A stretch of 64,000 nt of DNA. Source: Streptomyces cyaneogriseus subsp. noncyanogenus. Its GTDB lineage: Bacteria; Actinomycetota; Actinomycetes; Streptomycetales; Streptomycetaceae. The position numbers and the translations under genes are program-made. Below, piece after piece: positions 7,915-17,179 of this stretch (its first letter is position 1; every line of letters starts with the position of its first letter). Below the pieces are notes generated by a model. The model saw nothing but the letters and a program-made list of their open reading frames with translations, did not search any database and had not been told where the DNA came from. Location: positions 4,464,001 to 4,528,000 of the forward strand of contig NZ_CP010849.1 in the NCBI RefSeq assembly GCF_000931445.1, read 5' to 3'.

Positions 7915-9549
7915 ATGTCCGGTCCGCTCGCGGGACGCCCGGCCAGGGTCCCGAAACGCTCACTATTGTCATGGATGCGACGGGCTGGGGTGCTGTCGGG
8001 CGCCCTGCTGCTGTCGGCCGTCGGCCTGTCCGCCCTCCCCGCCGCGGCGGCCGAGGGGCCGGTCGTCACCACCCGGTACGGGCAGGTGCAGGGGAAGGCG
8101 GGGGAGACCGCGCACGCCTACCTCGGCATCCCCTACGCCGCGCCCCCCACCGGCGACCGGCGGTGGAAGCCGCCGTCCCCGCCCGCGGGCTGGACGGGCG
8201 TCCGGAACGCCACCGCGCCGGGCAACCCCTGCATGCAGGGCCCCTCCTCCACCCCGTGGGGCGACCTGGCCGGACCCGGCACGCCCAGTGAGGACTGCCT
8301 CTACCTCAACGTCCACACGCCCGCGCAGCGTTCGGTGGTCAAGCGCCCGGTGATGGTGTGGATCCACGGCGGCGGCTTCACCATCGGCTCCGGATCGTTC
8401 TACGACGGCGGCAAGCTGGCCGCGCGCGGCGACGTGGTCACCGTCCACCTCAACTACCGCCTCGGCGCCTTCGGTTACTTCGCCCACCCCGGCCTGGCCG
8501 CCGAGTCCGCCCAGGGCATCTCCGGCAACTACGGCCTGCTCGACCAGCAGGCCGCCCTGCGCTGGGTGCGGGACAACATCGCCGCGTTCGGCGGCGACCC
8601 CGGCAATGTGACGGTCTTCGGCGAGTCGGCGGGCGGCGGCAGCGTCTGCCAGCACCTGGTCTCGCCCCGCGCGCTCGGCCTGTTCGACCGGGCCATCGCC
8701 CAGTCCGGCTGCGGGTTCACCCTGCCCACCCAGGACTCCCAGCAGCGCAACGGCTCCGCCTGGGCGGCCGGCCTGGGCTGCGCGGACGTGGCCTGCCTGC
8801 GCGCCAAGCCGGCCGGCGAACTGCTCAGCGCCTCGCTGAGCCCCACCGCCCGCTGGGTCCCCAACGTCGACGGCAGGGTCCTGCCGCTCCAGGTGGCCGA
8901 GGCGCTGGAGAGCGGGCGGTTCCACCGGGTCCCCGTGCTCCAGGGCACCACCGCCGACGAGGGCCGGCTCTCCGTGGCGACCGCCTACGACCTGGCCGGC
9001 CGGCAACTGACCGCCGCCGGCTACCCGGTGGCCGTCCGCGCCCTGTACGGCGACCGGGCCGACGCGGTCCTCGCCCGCTACCCGCTGACGGACCACGGCA
9101 CCCCCGCCGAGGCCCTGGGCGCGATCCTCACCGACTCCCAGTTCGCCTGCCTCCAGTCCCGCACGGCGGGCCTGATGGCCGCGCACACCCGGTCGTACCA
9201 GTACGAGTTCGCCGACCGGCACGCCATGGACTACCTGAACCTGCCGATCGGCTTCCCGCTCGGCGCCCCGCACGGCTCGGAGATCCGGTACGTCTTCGGC
9301 GGCGTCAGCGGCACCCCCGCCCAGAACGCCCTGGCGGACCGGATGCTCGGCTACTGGACCAACTTCGCGAAGACCGGCGTCCCGTACGCCGCCGGTGCGC
9401 CGCGCTGGCCCCTCTTCCCCCAGGTCCAGACCCTCGCCCCCGAGGGCATCACCTCGGGCACCACCTTCCCGCGGGACCACGAGTGCGACCTGTGGGACAC
9501 CTCCGGCGGCCCCACCGCCCCCGTCCCCGCGGCCTTCCCGGCCCCGTGA
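7915..9549 (+). CDS. secreted type B carboxylesterase
   Basis: A 544-residue alpha/beta hydrolase of the carboxylesterase/acetylcholinesterase family. The ATG at 7915 follows GGAGG at 7905-7909; a GTG at 7909 inside that ribosome binding site is less likely. A signal peptide with basic residues then a hydrophobic core ends near ALPAAAAEG. The nucleophile is the Ser in FGESAGGGS, the oxyanion loop is IHGGGF, and the family signature SEDCLYLNVH is present. The later histidine in APHGSEIRYVF is the probable catalytic His. Cys pairs suggest disulfides. It probably hydrolyses carboxylic esters outside the cell; specific substrate unknown. Confidence 0.88.
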   Translation: MSGPLAGRPARVPKRSLLSWMRRAGVLSGALLLSAVGLSALPAAAAEGPVVTTRYGQVQGKAGETAHAYLGIPYAAPPTGDRRWKPPSPPAGWTGVRNATAPGNPCMQGPSSTPWGDLAGPGTPSEDCLYLNVHTPAQRSVVKRPVMVWIHGGGFTIGSGSFYDGGKLAARGDVVTVHLNYRLGAFGYFAHPGLAAESAQGISGNYGLLDQQAALRWVRDNIAAFGGDPGNVTVFGESAGGGSVCQHLVSPRALGLFDRAIAQSGCGFTLPTQDSQQRNGSAWAAGLGCADVACLRAKPAGELLSASLSPTARWVPNVDGRVLPLQVAEALESGRFHRVPVLQGTTADEGRLSVATAYDLAGRQLTAAGYPVAVRALYGDRADAVLARYPLTDHGTPAEALGAILTDSQFACLQSRTAGLMAAHTRSYQYEFADRHAMDYLNLPIGFPLGAPHGSEIRYVFGGVSGTPAQNALADRMLGYWTNFAKTGVPYAAGAPRWPLFPQVQTLAPEGITSGTTFPRDHECDLWDTSGGPTAPVPAAFPAP

Positions 9550-9562
9550 CCCGCTGACAGCC

Positions 9563-9603
9563 AAGGGGCGGCGCGGGCGCCGTGTGCGCCTGCGCCGCCC
9601 CTT
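9563..9603. terminator. bidirectional terminator between convergent genes
   Basis: A 12-bp perfect stem (9563-9574 with 9592-9603), 17-nt loop, between the esterase stop and the stop of the convergent PLDc_N gene. Confidence 0.7.
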
Positions 9604-9636
9604 CGGACGCCGGTTCCGCGGTCCCGGACCGGGGGG

Positions 9637-10032
9637 TCAGCCGTTCCGGGGGCCCTCGCCAGGGCCCCTGTCCTCGTCCGGGTCCCGGTCCCTGTCCTCG
9701 TCCCGGTCCTTGCCCCCGTCCCGGTTCCGGTCCGGCTCCCCGGCCTTCTCCTCGCCGAGGGACTTCAGGAACTCGGGGTTGTCGTCGGGCGCGACCCACT
9801 GGCGGGACCGGCCGGCGCCGGACCGCACCCCGGACCAGCCCTCGGCGGCCGGGCTGCGCCGCTTGCCGGCGATGATCCAGGAGACCGAGCCCACCAGCGG
9901 GAACAGCAGCACGAGGATCGCCCACAGCGGCTTGGGCATGTGACGGACGTCCTCGTCCTTCGTGCTGATGCAGTCGATGAACGCGTAGACGCTCAACGCC
10001 AGCGGCACGAGGAACATCAGCACCCGGAGCAT
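9637..10032 (-). CDS. PLDc_N-domain membrane protein with a charged Asp/Arg-repeat tail
   Basis: A 131-residue protein. The ATG at 10032 is preceded by GGAGAGG on the minus strand. Two membrane segments ([20 protein letters not shown] and [20 protein letters not shown]) form the phospholipase D/nuclease N-terminal type domain found in small actinobacterial membrane proteins, with no catalytic HKD motif. The last 30 residues are an Asp/Arg/Glu-rich run ([17 protein letters not shown]...) encoded by a degenerate DNA repeat at about 9653-9735. Role unknown. It is divergent from mqnL. Confidence 0.75.
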   Translation of the reverse strand: MLRVLMFLVPLALSVYAFIDCISTKDEDVRHMPKPLWAILVLLFPLVGSVSWIIAGKRRSPAAEGWSGVRSGAGRSRQWVAPDDNPEFLKSLGEEKAGEPDRNRDGGKDRDEDRDRDPDEDRGPGEGPRNG

Positions 10033-10119
10033 GGGGCCTCTCCAGCGAAGGTCGTCGGGGCCCGGGGCACGGCCCCCCGGGTACAGGGCCAGGGTAACCG
10101 CTCGGGGATACTGGACCCC

Positions 10120-11577
10120 ATGGCTTACGACGATCTTCGCTCCCTGCTCAGGGCTCTGGAGCGCGAGGGAGACCTCAAGCGCATCAAGGCCGAGGTCGAC
10201 CCGTATCTGGAGGTCGGGGAGATCGTCGACCGGGTGAACAAGGCCGGCGGCCCGGCGCTGCTCTTCGAGAACGTGAAGGGCTCGTCGATGCCGCTGGCGA
10301 TGAACGTCTTCGGCACCGACCGGCGGCTGCTGAAGGCGCTCGGCCTGAAGTCGTACGGCGACATCTCCGACAAGATCGGCGGGCTGCTGAAGCCCGAGCT
10401 GCCGCACGGGTTCGTCGGCGTGCGCGAGGCGTTCGGCAAGCTCGGCGCGATGACGCACGTACCGCCGAAGAAGGTCAAGCCCGGGGACGCCCCCGTGCAG
10501 GAGGTCGTGCTGCGCGGCGACGACGTCGACCTGGAGAAGCTGCCCGCCCTGTTCACCTGGCCCAAGGACGGCGGCTCCTTCTTCAACCTGGGCCTGACCC
10601 ACACCAAGGACCCGGAGACGGGCATCCGCAACCTCGGGCTCTACCGCCTCCAGCGCCACGACAAGCGCACCATCGGCATGCACTGGCAGATCCACAAGGA
10701 CAGCCGCAACCACTACCAGGTGGCGGCCCGGCGCGGCGAGCGCCTGCCGGTCGCCATCGCCTTCGGCTGCCCGCCCGCCGTGACCTACGCCTCCACCGCC
10801 CCGCTCCCCGGCGACATCGACGAGTACCTGTTCGCCGGGTTCGTCGCGGGCAAGCGGATCGAGATGGTCGACTGCAAGACGGTCCCGCTCCAGGTCCCGG
10901 CGCAGGCGGAGGTCGTGCTGGAGGGCTGGCTGGAGCCCGGCGAGATGCTGCCCGAGGGGCCCTTCGGCGACCACACCGGCTTCTACACCCCGCAGGAGCC
11001 CTTCCCGGCGCTCACCATCGACTGCGTCACCATGCGCAAGCGCCCGCTGCTCCAGTCGATCGTCGTCGGCCGCCCGCCGACGGAGGACGGCCCGCTCGGC
11101 CGCGCGACCGAGCGCTTCTTCCTCCCCCTGCTGAAGATCATCGTGCCGGACATCGTGGACTACCACCTGCCCGAGGCGGGCGGCTTCCACAACTGCGCGA
11201 TCGTCTCGATCGACAAGAAGTACCCCAAGCACGCCCAGAAGGTCATGCACGCCATCTGGGGCGCCCACATGATGTCCCTGACCAAGCTGATCGTCGTCGT
11301 GGACAGCGACTGCGACGTGCACGACCTGCACGAAGTCGCCTGGCGCGCGCTCGGCAACACGGACTACGCCCGCGACCTGACCGTCGTCGAAGGTCCCGTC
11401 GACCACCTCGACCACGCCTCCTACCAGCAGTTCTGGGGCGGCAAGGCGGGCATCGACGCCACGCGGAAGTGGCCCGAGGAGGGCTACACGCGCGACGGCG
11501 GCTGGCCCGACATGGTGGAGTCCGACCCCGAGACGGCGGCCAAGGTCAGCCGCCGCTGGAAGGAGTACGGCCTGTGA
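10120..11577 (+). CDS. mqnL: UbiD-type decarboxylase of the futalosine menaquinone pathway
   Basis: A 485-residue UbiD-family decarboxylase, the usual length. It would remove the carboxyl group from the prenylated 1,4-dihydroxy-6-naphthoate intermediate using prenylated FMN made by the UbiX-like MqnM encoded two genes downstream. Conserved UbiD features include the N-terminal [17 protein letters not shown], the metal/prFMN region [22 protein letters not shown], and the Glu-rich [15 protein letters not shown] segment. The ATG at 10120 fits the conserved N-terminus. It overlaps mqnP by 4 bp. UbiX/UbiD pairs also act on aromatic acids, but the intervening UbiA prenyltransferase makes the menaquinone role convincing. 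Confidence 0.9.
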   Translation: MAYDDLRSLLRALEREGDLKRIKAEVDPYLEVGEIVDRVNKAGGPALLFENVKGSSMPLAMNVFGTDRRLLKALGLKSYGDISDKIGGLLKPELPHGFVGVREAFGKLGAMTHVPPKKVKPGDAPVQEVVLRGDDVDLEKLPALFTWPKDGGSFFNLGLTHTKDPETGIRNLGLYRLQRHDKRTIGMHWQIHKDSRNHYQVAARRGERLPVAIAFGCPPAVTYASTAPLPGDIDEYLFAGFVAGKRIEMVDCKTVPLQVPAQAEVVLEGWLEPGEMLPEGPFGDHTGFYTPQEPFPALTIDCVTMRKRPLLQSIVVGRPPTEDGPLGRATERFFLPLLKIIVPDIVDYHLPEAGGFHNCAIVSIDKKYPKHAQKVMHAIWGAHMMSLTKLIVVVDSDCDVHDLHEVAWRALGNTDYARDLTVVEGPVDHLDHASYQQFWGGKAGIDATRKWPEEGYTRDGGWPDMVESDPETAAKVSRRWKEYGL

Positions 11578-12476
11578 GTTCGGCTTCCGCGGCGATCCCG
11601 CAGCCGGGTCGCACCAAGGCGTTCCTGCGCCTGGTCATGATCGAGCACTCGGTCTTCGCGCTGCCCTTCGCCTACATCGCCACCCTCACCGCGATGCACC
11701 AGCGGGACGGCGAGATCCACTGGGGCCGGCTCCTGCTGGTCACCGTCTGCATGGTGGGCCTGCGCACCTTCGCCATGGCCGTCAACCGGATCATCGACCG
11801 CGAGATCGACGCCCGCAACCCGCGCACCGCCCACCGCGAGCTGGTCACCGGCGCGATGTCGGTCAGGCACGCCTGGACGGGCGCGCTGATCGCGCTGGCC
11901 GTCTTCCTGGGCGCGGCGGCCCTGCTCAACCCGCTCTGCCTCGCCCTCGCCCCCGTCGCGGTGATCCCGATGGTGGTCTACCCCTACGGCAAGCGGTTCA
12001 CCAACTTCCCGCAGGCCATCCTCGGCCTCGCCCAGGCCATGGGCCCCATCGGCGGCTGGCTCGCCGTCACCGGCGAGTGGTCCTGGGACGCGGTGATCCT
12101 CGGTCTGGCGGTCGGCGTCTGGATCGGCGGCTTCGACCTGATCTACGCCTGCCAGGACGTCGAGACCGACCGGGAGATCGGCGTGAAGTCGGTCCCGGCC
12201 CGCTTCGGCATCCCGGCCGCCATCCGGGGCGCCCGCGCCTGCCACACCGTCACCACCGCCCTGTTCGTCTGGTACGCCCTCGCCACCGGCGCCGGCGCCT
12301 TCTTCTGGCTGGGCCTGCTGATCGTCGCCGGTGCCTTCGTCTACGAGCACTCCATCGTGCGCCCGCACGACCTGTCCCGCCTGAACCGGGCGTTCTTCTC
12401 CGTCAACGGATTCATCGGCATTGCCCTGTTCGTGTGCGCGCTGCTGGACCTCCTGGTCCGCGGTCTGACCGTCTGA
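11574..12476 (+). CDS. mqnP: UbiA-type prenyltransferase of the futalosine pathway
   Basis: A 300-residue polytopic membrane protein with about nine hydrophobic helices. Two Asp-rich prenyl-diphosphate/Mg2+ motifs are clear: [20 protein letters not shown] and [20 protein letters not shown]. It attaches the polyprenyl side chain to dihydroxynaphthoate at the membrane. The GTG at 11574 overlaps the mqnL stop (GTGA), giving coupled translation with the decarboxylase. Confidence 0.9.
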   Translation: MSSASAAIPQPGRTKAFLRLVMIEHSVFALPFAYIATLTAMHQRDGEIHWGRLLLVTVCMVGLRTFAMAVNRIIDREIDARNPRTAHRELVTGAMSVRHAWTGALIALAVFLGAAALLNPLCLALAPVAVIPMVVYPYGKRFTNFPQAILGLAQAMGPIGGWLAVTGEWSWDAVILGLAVGVWIGGFDLIYACQDVETDREIGVKSVPARFGIPAAIRGARACHTVTTALFVWYALATGAGAFFWLGLLIVAGAFVYEHSIVRPHDLSRLNRAFFSVNGFIGIALFVCALLDLLVRGLTV

Positions 12477-12603
12477 TCCGGGGGCGGGCCGGACGCGTGC
12501 GCAGGCCGGCCCGTGTCACCGGCCGCCTCCCCGGCCCCGCCCCGGGCCCCGAAGGAGGCGGACCGGTCCTGAGGACCGCACCTCCCACCGGTACGCTCAA
12601 GAC

Positions 12604-13305
12604 GTGAACGCAGGGGAATCGCAGCGCACGCCTTGGATCGTGGGGGTCTCCGGAGCATCCGGCACCCCCTACGCCGCCGCGGTGCTGCGTGCCCTGCTCG
12701 CCGCCGGCGAGAGCGTCGATCTCGTCGTCAGCCGGGCCTCGCGGCTCACCCTGCTCGACGAGACCGGCATCTCCTACCGGGACGCCCACTGGCGCGACGA
12801 CCTGCGGCGGTGGCTGTCCCGCGGGGCCGACGGCACACCGGACGCCTTCGACGTGGACCTCGCCGGGGTCCGGCACTGGAGCGCGGGCGACCTGGCCGCC
12901 GGGCCGTCCTCGGGGTCGTACCCCGCCCAGGGCATGATCATCGTCCCCGCCTCGACGGCGTGCGTGGCCGGGGTCGCCCTCGGGCTGTCGAAGGACCTGC
13001 TCCAGCGGGCGGCGAGCGTGACCCTGAAGGAGAAGCGCACGCTGGTCGTGGCCGTCCGGGAGACCCCGTTGGACGGCCGGACCCTGCGCCATCTGGTGAC
13101 GCTGGACGACGCGGGCGCGGCCGTGGTGCCCGCCTCCCCGGCCTTCTACGCGGGGGCGACGCACATCCAGGACCTGGTGGACTTCGTCGCCGGGCGGGTC
13201 CTCGACGCGGCGGGCGTCGAGCACCGGCTCTACCGGCGCTGGAAGGGCGACCTCGGCGGCGGGTCGCGTACGGCGACCGGGGGCGGGGCACCCACGGCCG
13301 ACTGA
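12604..13305 (+). CDS. mqnM: UbiX-like flavin prenyltransferase
   Basis: A 233-residue flavoprotein of the UbiX/Pad1 family. The phosphate-binding loop GVSGASGTPYAAAVL at residues 13-27 and the segment IIVPASTACVAGVALGLSKDLLQRAA are characteristic. It prenylates FMN with dimethylallyl (pyro)phosphate to make the cofactor required by the MqnL decarboxylase. There is an insertion of about 20 residues relative to short UbiX proteins (SRGADGTPDAFDVDLAGVR region). GTG start at 12604. It lies 127 bp after mqnP, so it may have its own promoter as well. Confidence 0.87.
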   Translation: MNAGESQRTPWIVGVSGASGTPYAAAVLRALLAAGESVDLVVSRASRLTLLDETGISYRDAHWRDDLRRWLSRGADGTPDAFDVDLAGVRHWSAGDLAAGPSSGSYPAQGMIIVPASTACVAGVALGLSKDLLQRAASVTLKEKRTLVVAVRETPLDGRTLRHLVTLDDAGAAVVPASPAFYAGATHIQDLVDFVAGRVLDAAGVEHRLYRRWKGDLGGGSRTATGGGAPTAD

Positions 13306-13401
13306 GCGCCCCTCACCGGACCCCTCCCGCCGGACCCGGCCCCGAAGAGCGACCACCCCCCCCACAGAGCACCATCTCCCCACACGTTTCAGGAACTCCT
13401 C

Positions 13402-13418
13402 AGGTCTCAGACAGACCT
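13402..13418. promoter_or_regulatory. inverted repeat ahead of the Lrp gene
   Basis: AGGTCT-5 nt-AGACCT, 23 bp before the ATG of the Lrp/AsnC gene and just upstream of its ribosome binding site. Plausible autoregulatory operator, since Lrp-family genes are commonly autoregulated. Inferred from symmetry only. Confidence 0.35.
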
Positions 13419-13441
13419 CTTCAGCGGAAGGCTTCGATCGC

Positions 13442-13897
13442 ATGGACGCGGTGGACAGGCAGCTCATCCAGGCCCTGAGGGAGAACGGCCGGGCCTCCTA
13501 CGCGGAGCTGGGGCGCCTCGTCGGCCTGTCGGGACCCAGTGTCACCGACCGCATCAACCGGCTGGAGGCGGCCGGGGTCATCACCGGCTACCGGGCCACC
13601 GTGGACGCCGCCTCGCTCGGTCTCGGCGTCACCGCCCTGATCGGCATCTCGCTCTCCGACGCCGCCGACCACGAGGACGTGGCGCGCCGGCTGAAGGACC
13701 TGTCGGAGATCGAGGACTGCTGGTTCATCGCGGGCGACGACTCCTACATGCTCAAGGTGCGCGCGACCGACGTGGACGGCCTGGAGAAGATCATCCGCCG
13801 GCTCAGCGGCACCCGGGGCGTCTCCCGCACCCGCACCACCATCGTGCTCTCGACCAAGTGGGAGAACCGGGTGGGAGAGCTGCCCGAAGAGGTGTGA
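13442..13897 (+). CDS. Lrp/AsnC family transcriptional regulator
   Basis: A 151-residue feast/famine regulator. An N-terminal winged helix-turn-helix spans residues 3-55 (DRQLIQALRENGRASYAELG, then GLSGPSVTDRINRLEAAGVI). A C-terminal RAM ligand-binding ferredoxin-like domain spans residues 65-145. It sits between mqnM and mqnE in the same orientation. Control of menaquinone genes or a response to an amino acid is possible, but no effector can be read from the sequence. Confidence 0.88.
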   Translation: MDAVDRQLIQALRENGRASYAELGRLVGLSGPSVTDRINRLEAAGVITGYRATVDAASLGLGVTALIGISLSDAADHEDVARRLKDLSEIEDCWFIAGDDSYMLKVRATDVDGLEKIIRRLSGTRGVSRTRTTIVLSTKWENRVGELPEEV

Positions 13898-14000
13898 GGG
13901 GGCGGCGCCGGGCGCCGTCGTGCGGGTCCCCCCGCCCGCGGGGCGGGGGAGTACGGTGGTCCGAGTCTGTCACGGACTGTCACAGGAAAGAGGTATCGGC

Positions 14001-15164
14001 ATGGACGTCGGGCTCAAGCGCGAGCTGGAGGAGAAGGTCCGCTCCGGTGAGCGGCTGACCCGCGAGGACGGCATCGCGCTGTACGAGTCGGACGACCTGG
14101 CCTGGCTCGGCGGCCTCGCGCACGAGGTGCGGACGCGGAAGAACGGCGACGTCGTCCACTTCAACGTCAACCGCCACCTCAACATGACCAACGTCTGCAC
14201 GGCCTCCTGCGCCTACTGCTCCTTCCAGCGCAAGCCGGGGGAGAAGGACGCGTACACGATGCGCATCGAGGAGGCCGTGAAGCTGGCCAAGGCGATGGAG
14301 TCGGAGAACCTCACCGAGCTGCACATCGTCAACGGCCTGCACCCGAACCTGCCGTGGCGCTACTACCCGCGCTCGCTGCGGGAGCTGAAGGCCGCCCTGC
14401 CGGACGTGTCCCTGAAGGCGTTCACCGCCACCGAGATCCACCACTTCGAGACGATCTCCGGGCTGAGCGCGAGCGAGATCCTCGACGAGCTGATCGACGC
14501 CGGTCTGGAGTCCCTGACCGGCGGCGGCGCGGAGATCTTCGACTGGGAGGTCCGGCAGCACATCGTGGACCACCGCACCCACTGGGAGGACTGGTCCCGC
14601 ATCCACCGCCTGGCGCACGAGAAGGGCCTGAAGACCCCGTGCACCATGCTGTACGGGCACATCGAGGAGCCCCGCCACCGCGTCGACCACGTGCTCAGGC
14701 TGCGGGAGCTCCAGGACGAGACCGGCGGCTTCCAGGTCTTCATCCCGCTGCGCTACCAGCACGACTTCGTCGACATGAAGGACGGCAAGATCCGCAACCG
14801 CCTCCAGGCCCGGACGCAGATGGCGACCGGCGCCGAGGCGCTGAAGACCTTCGCGGTCTCGCGGCTGCTCTTCGACAACGTGCCGCACGTCAAGGTCTTC
14901 TGGGTCATGCACGGCGTGCAGACCGCCCAGCTCGCCCTCCAGCACGGCGCCGACGACATGGACGGCTCGGTCGTCGAGTACAAGATCACGCACGACGCCG
15001 ACAACTACGGCACGCCGAACAAGCTCACCCGCGAGGACCTGCTGGACCTGATCCGCGACGCCGGCTTCCGGCCGGTGGAGCGCAACACGCGGTACGAGAT
15101 CATCCGGGAGTACGACGGTCCGGACCCGGCCCGCCGCGACTCCCCCCAGCCGATGCGGGTGTGA
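14001..15164 (+). CDS. mqnE: aminodeoxyfutalosine (aminofutalosine) synthase, radical SAM
   Basis: A 387-residue radical SAM enzyme. The [4Fe-4S]/SAM motif CTASCAYC has Cys66, Cys70 and Cys73. GGGAEIFDWEVR and the strongly conserved HIVNGLHP and LTELHI stretches match MqnE. It joins the adenosyl radical to the enolpyruvyl product of MqnA (3-[(1-carboxyvinyl)oxy]benzoate), giving 6-amino-6-deoxyfutalosine. The ATG at 14001 is preceded by AAAGAGG. MqnC, at 36910, is the paralogous radical SAM enzyme two steps later; MqnE is distinguished by the CTASCAYCSF context. Confidence 0.92.
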   Translation: MDVGLKRELEEKVRSGERLTREDGIALYESDDLAWLGGLAHEVRTRKNGDVVHFNVNRHLNMTNVCTASCAYCSFQRKPGEKDAYTMRIEEAVKLAKAMESENLTELHIVNGLHPNLPWRYYPRSLRELKAALPDVSLKAFTATEIHHFETISGLSASEILDELIDAGLESLTGGGAEIFDWEVRQHIVDHRTHWEDWSRIHRLAHEKGLKTPCTMLYGHIEEPRHRVDHVLRLRELQDETGGFQVFIPLRYQHDFVDMKDGKIRNRLQARTQMATGAEALKTFAVSRLLFDNVPHVKVFWVMHGVQTAQLALQHGADDMDGSVVEYKITHDADNYGTPNKLTREDLLDLIRDAGFRPVERNTRYEIIREYDGPDPARRDSPQPMRV

Positions 15165-15195
15165 GGCCCGGGCGGGCGCGGGGTACCTGGCGGGG

Positions 15196-15849
15196 ATGAG
15201 CCCCCGTACCTCCGCGCCCGAGGACGCCTACACCGCCGCGCCCTTCGTCCCGGACGGCGCCGGCCTCGCCGCGCTGCGCGAGGCCGCCGCCGGGTGCCGG
15301 GGCTGCCCGCTGCACCGGGACGCCACGCAGACCGTCTTCGGCGCCGGGAAGACCGGCGCCCGCGTGATGCTGGTGGGCGAACAGCCCGGCGACCAGGAGG
15401 ACCGGCAGGGCCGGCCGTTCGTCGGGCCCGCGGGCAAGCTGCTGGACCGCGCGCTGGCCGAGGCGGGCATCGACCCGGGCGAGGCGTATGTCACCAACGC
15501 CGTCAAGCACTTCAAGTTCACCCGGGCCGAGCCCCGCAAGCGCCGGATCCACAAGGCGCCGACCCTGCGGGAGATGACGGCGTGCGGGCCGTGGCTCGCC
15601 GCCGAGCTGGCGCTGGTGGAGCCCGAGCTGATCGTGGTGCTCGGCGCCACCGCCGGGAAGGCGCTGCTGGGGTCGTCGTTCCGGGTCACCCAGGTGCGCG
15701 GCACGGTCCTGGAGGAGGAGATCCACGGCCGTCCGGAGCGGCTGGTGCCGACCGTGCACCCCTCGGCGGTGCTGCGGGCGGAGGACCGGGAGGGCGCCTA
15801 CCAGGGACTCGTGTCGGATCTGCGGGTGGCCGCCCGGGCGCTCGGCTGA
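15196..15849 (+). CDS. udgX: UdgX-type uracil-DNA glycosylase (covalent uracil-DNA binding)
   Basis: A 217-residue family 4-like uracil-DNA glycosylase. Motif A is GEQPGDQED (residues 61-69) and a later HPSAVLR gives the second active-site motif. The loop KRRIHK (residues 115-120) is the UdgX hallmark: in Mycobacterium smegmatis UdgX the His of this loop attacks the deoxyribose and leaves the enzyme covalently bound to uracil-containing DNA. The equivalent here is His119. CRGCPLH (Cys34, Cys37) and Cys130 would hold the Fe-S cluster. ATG start at 15196. It has no functional link to the menaquinone genes beside it. Confidence 0.88.
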   Translation: MSPRTSAPEDAYTAAPFVPDGAGLAALREAAAGCRGCPLHRDATQTVFGAGKTGARVMLVGEQPGDQEDRQGRPFVGPAGKLLDRALAEAGIDPGEAYVTNAVKHFKFTRAEPRKRRIHKAPTLREMTACGPWLAAELALVEPELIVVLGATAGKALLGSSFRVTQVRGTVLEEEIHGRPERLVPTVHPSAVLRAEDREGAYQGLVSDLRVAARALG

Positions 15850-15929
15850 CGGGTGGTGGGTGCGCGTTCCGGGGCCGAAGGGCCGACGCGGGGCGCCGAG
15901 CCGCCGGAGGTAATGGCTACGATGGCCGC

Positions 15930-16454
15930 GTGTCCCTTACTTTCACTTTCGACCCGGCCCTCACGCCCGCCCTGCGCGAAGGCGTCCTGGAGCTGTGGAC
16001 CGACGTCTCCAACGCGGGCGGCTCCGTCGGCTTCGTGCCGCCGGTGACGCGCGAGGACATCCGTCCGGAGCTGGTCAAGCACATGGTGGCCATGGCGGAG
16101 GGGCGGACCCGGCTGCTCGTCGGCCACGACGAGGCGGGCGAGGTGGCCGCCACCGCGTTCCTCACCTTCAACACGCACCGGCTGATGACCCACTGGCTGT
16201 GGCTCTACACGGTGATGGTCCACCCCCGCCACCAGGGCAAGGGGTACGGCCGGGACCTGCTGGCCGCCGCCGAGCGGGCGGCCCGCGGCATCGACGGCAT
16301 CGAGGCGATCCGGCTGACCTGCCGGGGCGGGCTCGGTCTGGAGCGGTTCTACGCGTCCTGCGGCTACAAGGAGGTCGGCCGCGTCCCCGACGCGATCCGG
16401 GTGGCGCCGGGCGACGACCGCGACGACATCACGATGCTGCTGCCGCTGACCTGA
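15930..16454 (+). CDS. GNAT family N-acetyltransferase
   Basis: A 174-residue acetyltransferase. The acetyl-CoA pyrophosphate loop is VHPRHQGKGYGRDLL (R/QxxGxG/A type) after a beta-strand TVMVHP, and the final strand contains FYASCGYKEVGR. The GTG at 15930 is the only sensible start: it gives the usual family length, although the frame stays open far upstream. No clear Shine-Dalgarno precedes it, so it may be leaderless. Substrate unknown. Confidence 0.8.
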   Translation: MSLTFTFDPALTPALREGVLELWTDVSNAGGSVGFVPPVTREDIRPELVKHMVAMAEGRTRLLVGHDEAGEVAATAFLTFNTHRLMTHWLWLYTVMVHPRHQGKGYGRDLLAAAERAARGIDGIEAIRLTCRGGLGLERFYASCGYKEVGRVPDAIRVAPGDDRDDITMLLPLT

Positions 16455-16555
16455 CCGCACACCCCCACCGCATGATCGGTCTCCCGGCGTGCTTCACTGG
16501 ACCGGGTGCCCCTTTGGGGACGTACGGACCCTTCGGAACGGAAGAGTGGATTGAG

Positions 16556-16855
16556 ATGCTCCGCTACACGCTGAAGCGCCTCGGGATCTTCGCGGGCTGC
16601 CTCGTGGTCGTCTGGGGCCTCGTCTACTCCGGTGTCTTCCCCCGTGGCCTCGGTGACTCCAACGGCATGTGGATCATCCTGCTCGCCCTGGTGATCTCGG
16701 CCCCGATCAGCTTCGTCGCGCTGCGCCAGGAGCGGGACCGGGCCTCCGAGCAGGTGGTGCGCCGGGTGGACCGGATGAAGGCCAACCTGGACGCCAACCG
16801 CAGCCAGGAGGACCTGGCCGACGACACGGCGCGCGCACAGGGCCAGACCTCGTAA
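16556..16855 (+). CDS. DUF4229 small membrane protein
   Basis: A 99-residue protein with two hydrophobic helices (FAGCLVVVWGLVYSGVF and MWIILLALVISAPISFVAL) followed by a charged, helical C-terminal tail (RQERDRASEQVVRRVDRMKA...). This is the pattern of DUF4229 proteins found throughout streptomycetes. The ATG at 16556 follows GGATTGAG. A strong hairpin follows the stop codon. Function unknown. Confidence 0.75.
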   Translation: MLRYTLKRLGIFAGCLVVVWGLVYSGVFPRGLGDSNGMWIILLALVISAPISFVALRQERDRASEQVVRRVDRMKANLDANRSQEDLADDTARAQGQTS

Positions 16856-16885
16856 GGACCGCGTAAGGTCCGTCACAGACGCCGA

Positions 16886-16920
16886 CGCCCCGGTTTCCGA
16901 ACACCCCGGAAACCGGGGCG
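16886..16920. terminator. terminator after the DUF4229 gene
   Basis: A 14-bp perfect stem (16886-16899 with 16907-16920, 7-nt loop) 31 bases after the stop codon. It isolates the downstream leader-peptide/symporter unit. Confidence 0.8.
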
Positions 16921-17005
16921 CTTTGCGTTCAATGGGCGGAATCGTCCCCTGCCTCTCAAAGTGAGGCTTTGGGGGTCTCAAAGGCCAAGTGTTAAAGTCC
17001 TGTGC

Positions 17006-17107
17006 ATGAACTCAGCAGCCGCGCCCACCACACCCCCGAGCGTCGCGCTCGTGGCGCGCCTGCACGTGGACCTCTGTCGGTGCGCGTCCGCGACCTGTCG
17101 CCCCTGA
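17006..17107 (+). CDS. 33-aa putative attenuation leader peptide with Cys codons
   Basis: ATG at 17006, TGA at 17105-17107. The peptide opens MNSAAAPTTPPSVALVARLH and continues VDLCRCASATCRP. The segment HVDLCRCASATCR matches, as I recall it, the family of actinobacterial putative leader peptides with an R/LHxDLxRxAS core that precede sulfur and cysteine metabolism genes. Three Cys codons fall within eight codons (residues 24, 26 and 31). A 7-bp stem (17104-17110 with 17135-17141) opens exactly over its stop codon. It sits 82 bp before the DAACS symporter start, so ribosome stalling on Cys codons could control the transporter. Too short for normal ORF calling. Confidence 0.72.
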   Translation: MNSAAAPTTPPSVALVARLHVDLCRCASATCRP

Positions 17108-17141
17108 CGTCCTCCCCCCGGCCCGCCGTCCTCCACGTCAG
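17104..17141 (+). promoter_or_regulatory. hairpin over the leader-peptide stop codon
   Basis: CTGACGT (17104-17110) pairs perfectly with ACGTCAG (17135-17141). The left arm contains the leader stop codon TGA, so a terminating or stalled ribosome would decide whether the stem forms. Candidate element of an attenuation or translation switch for the symporter. Confidence 0.45.
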
Positions 17142-17179
17142 TCTCTGCGCGTCCTCAACGTCTCTGCGCGTCCCCAACG
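17142..17179 (+). repeat. two tandem 19-bp repeats before the symporter start
   Basis: TCTCTGCGCGTCCTCAACG (17142-17160) is followed at once by TCTCTGCGCGTCCCCAACG (17161-17179), one mismatch. The core TGCGCGTCC also occurs inside the leader ORF at 17081-17089. The second copy abuts the ribosome binding site of the symporter. Duplicated leader RNA element or binding site. Confidence 0.6.

Noticed and set aside
12477-12603. Possible small gene between mqnP and mqnM
   Set aside because: Only short out-of-frame continuations of mqnP sequence; no start with ribosome binding site.
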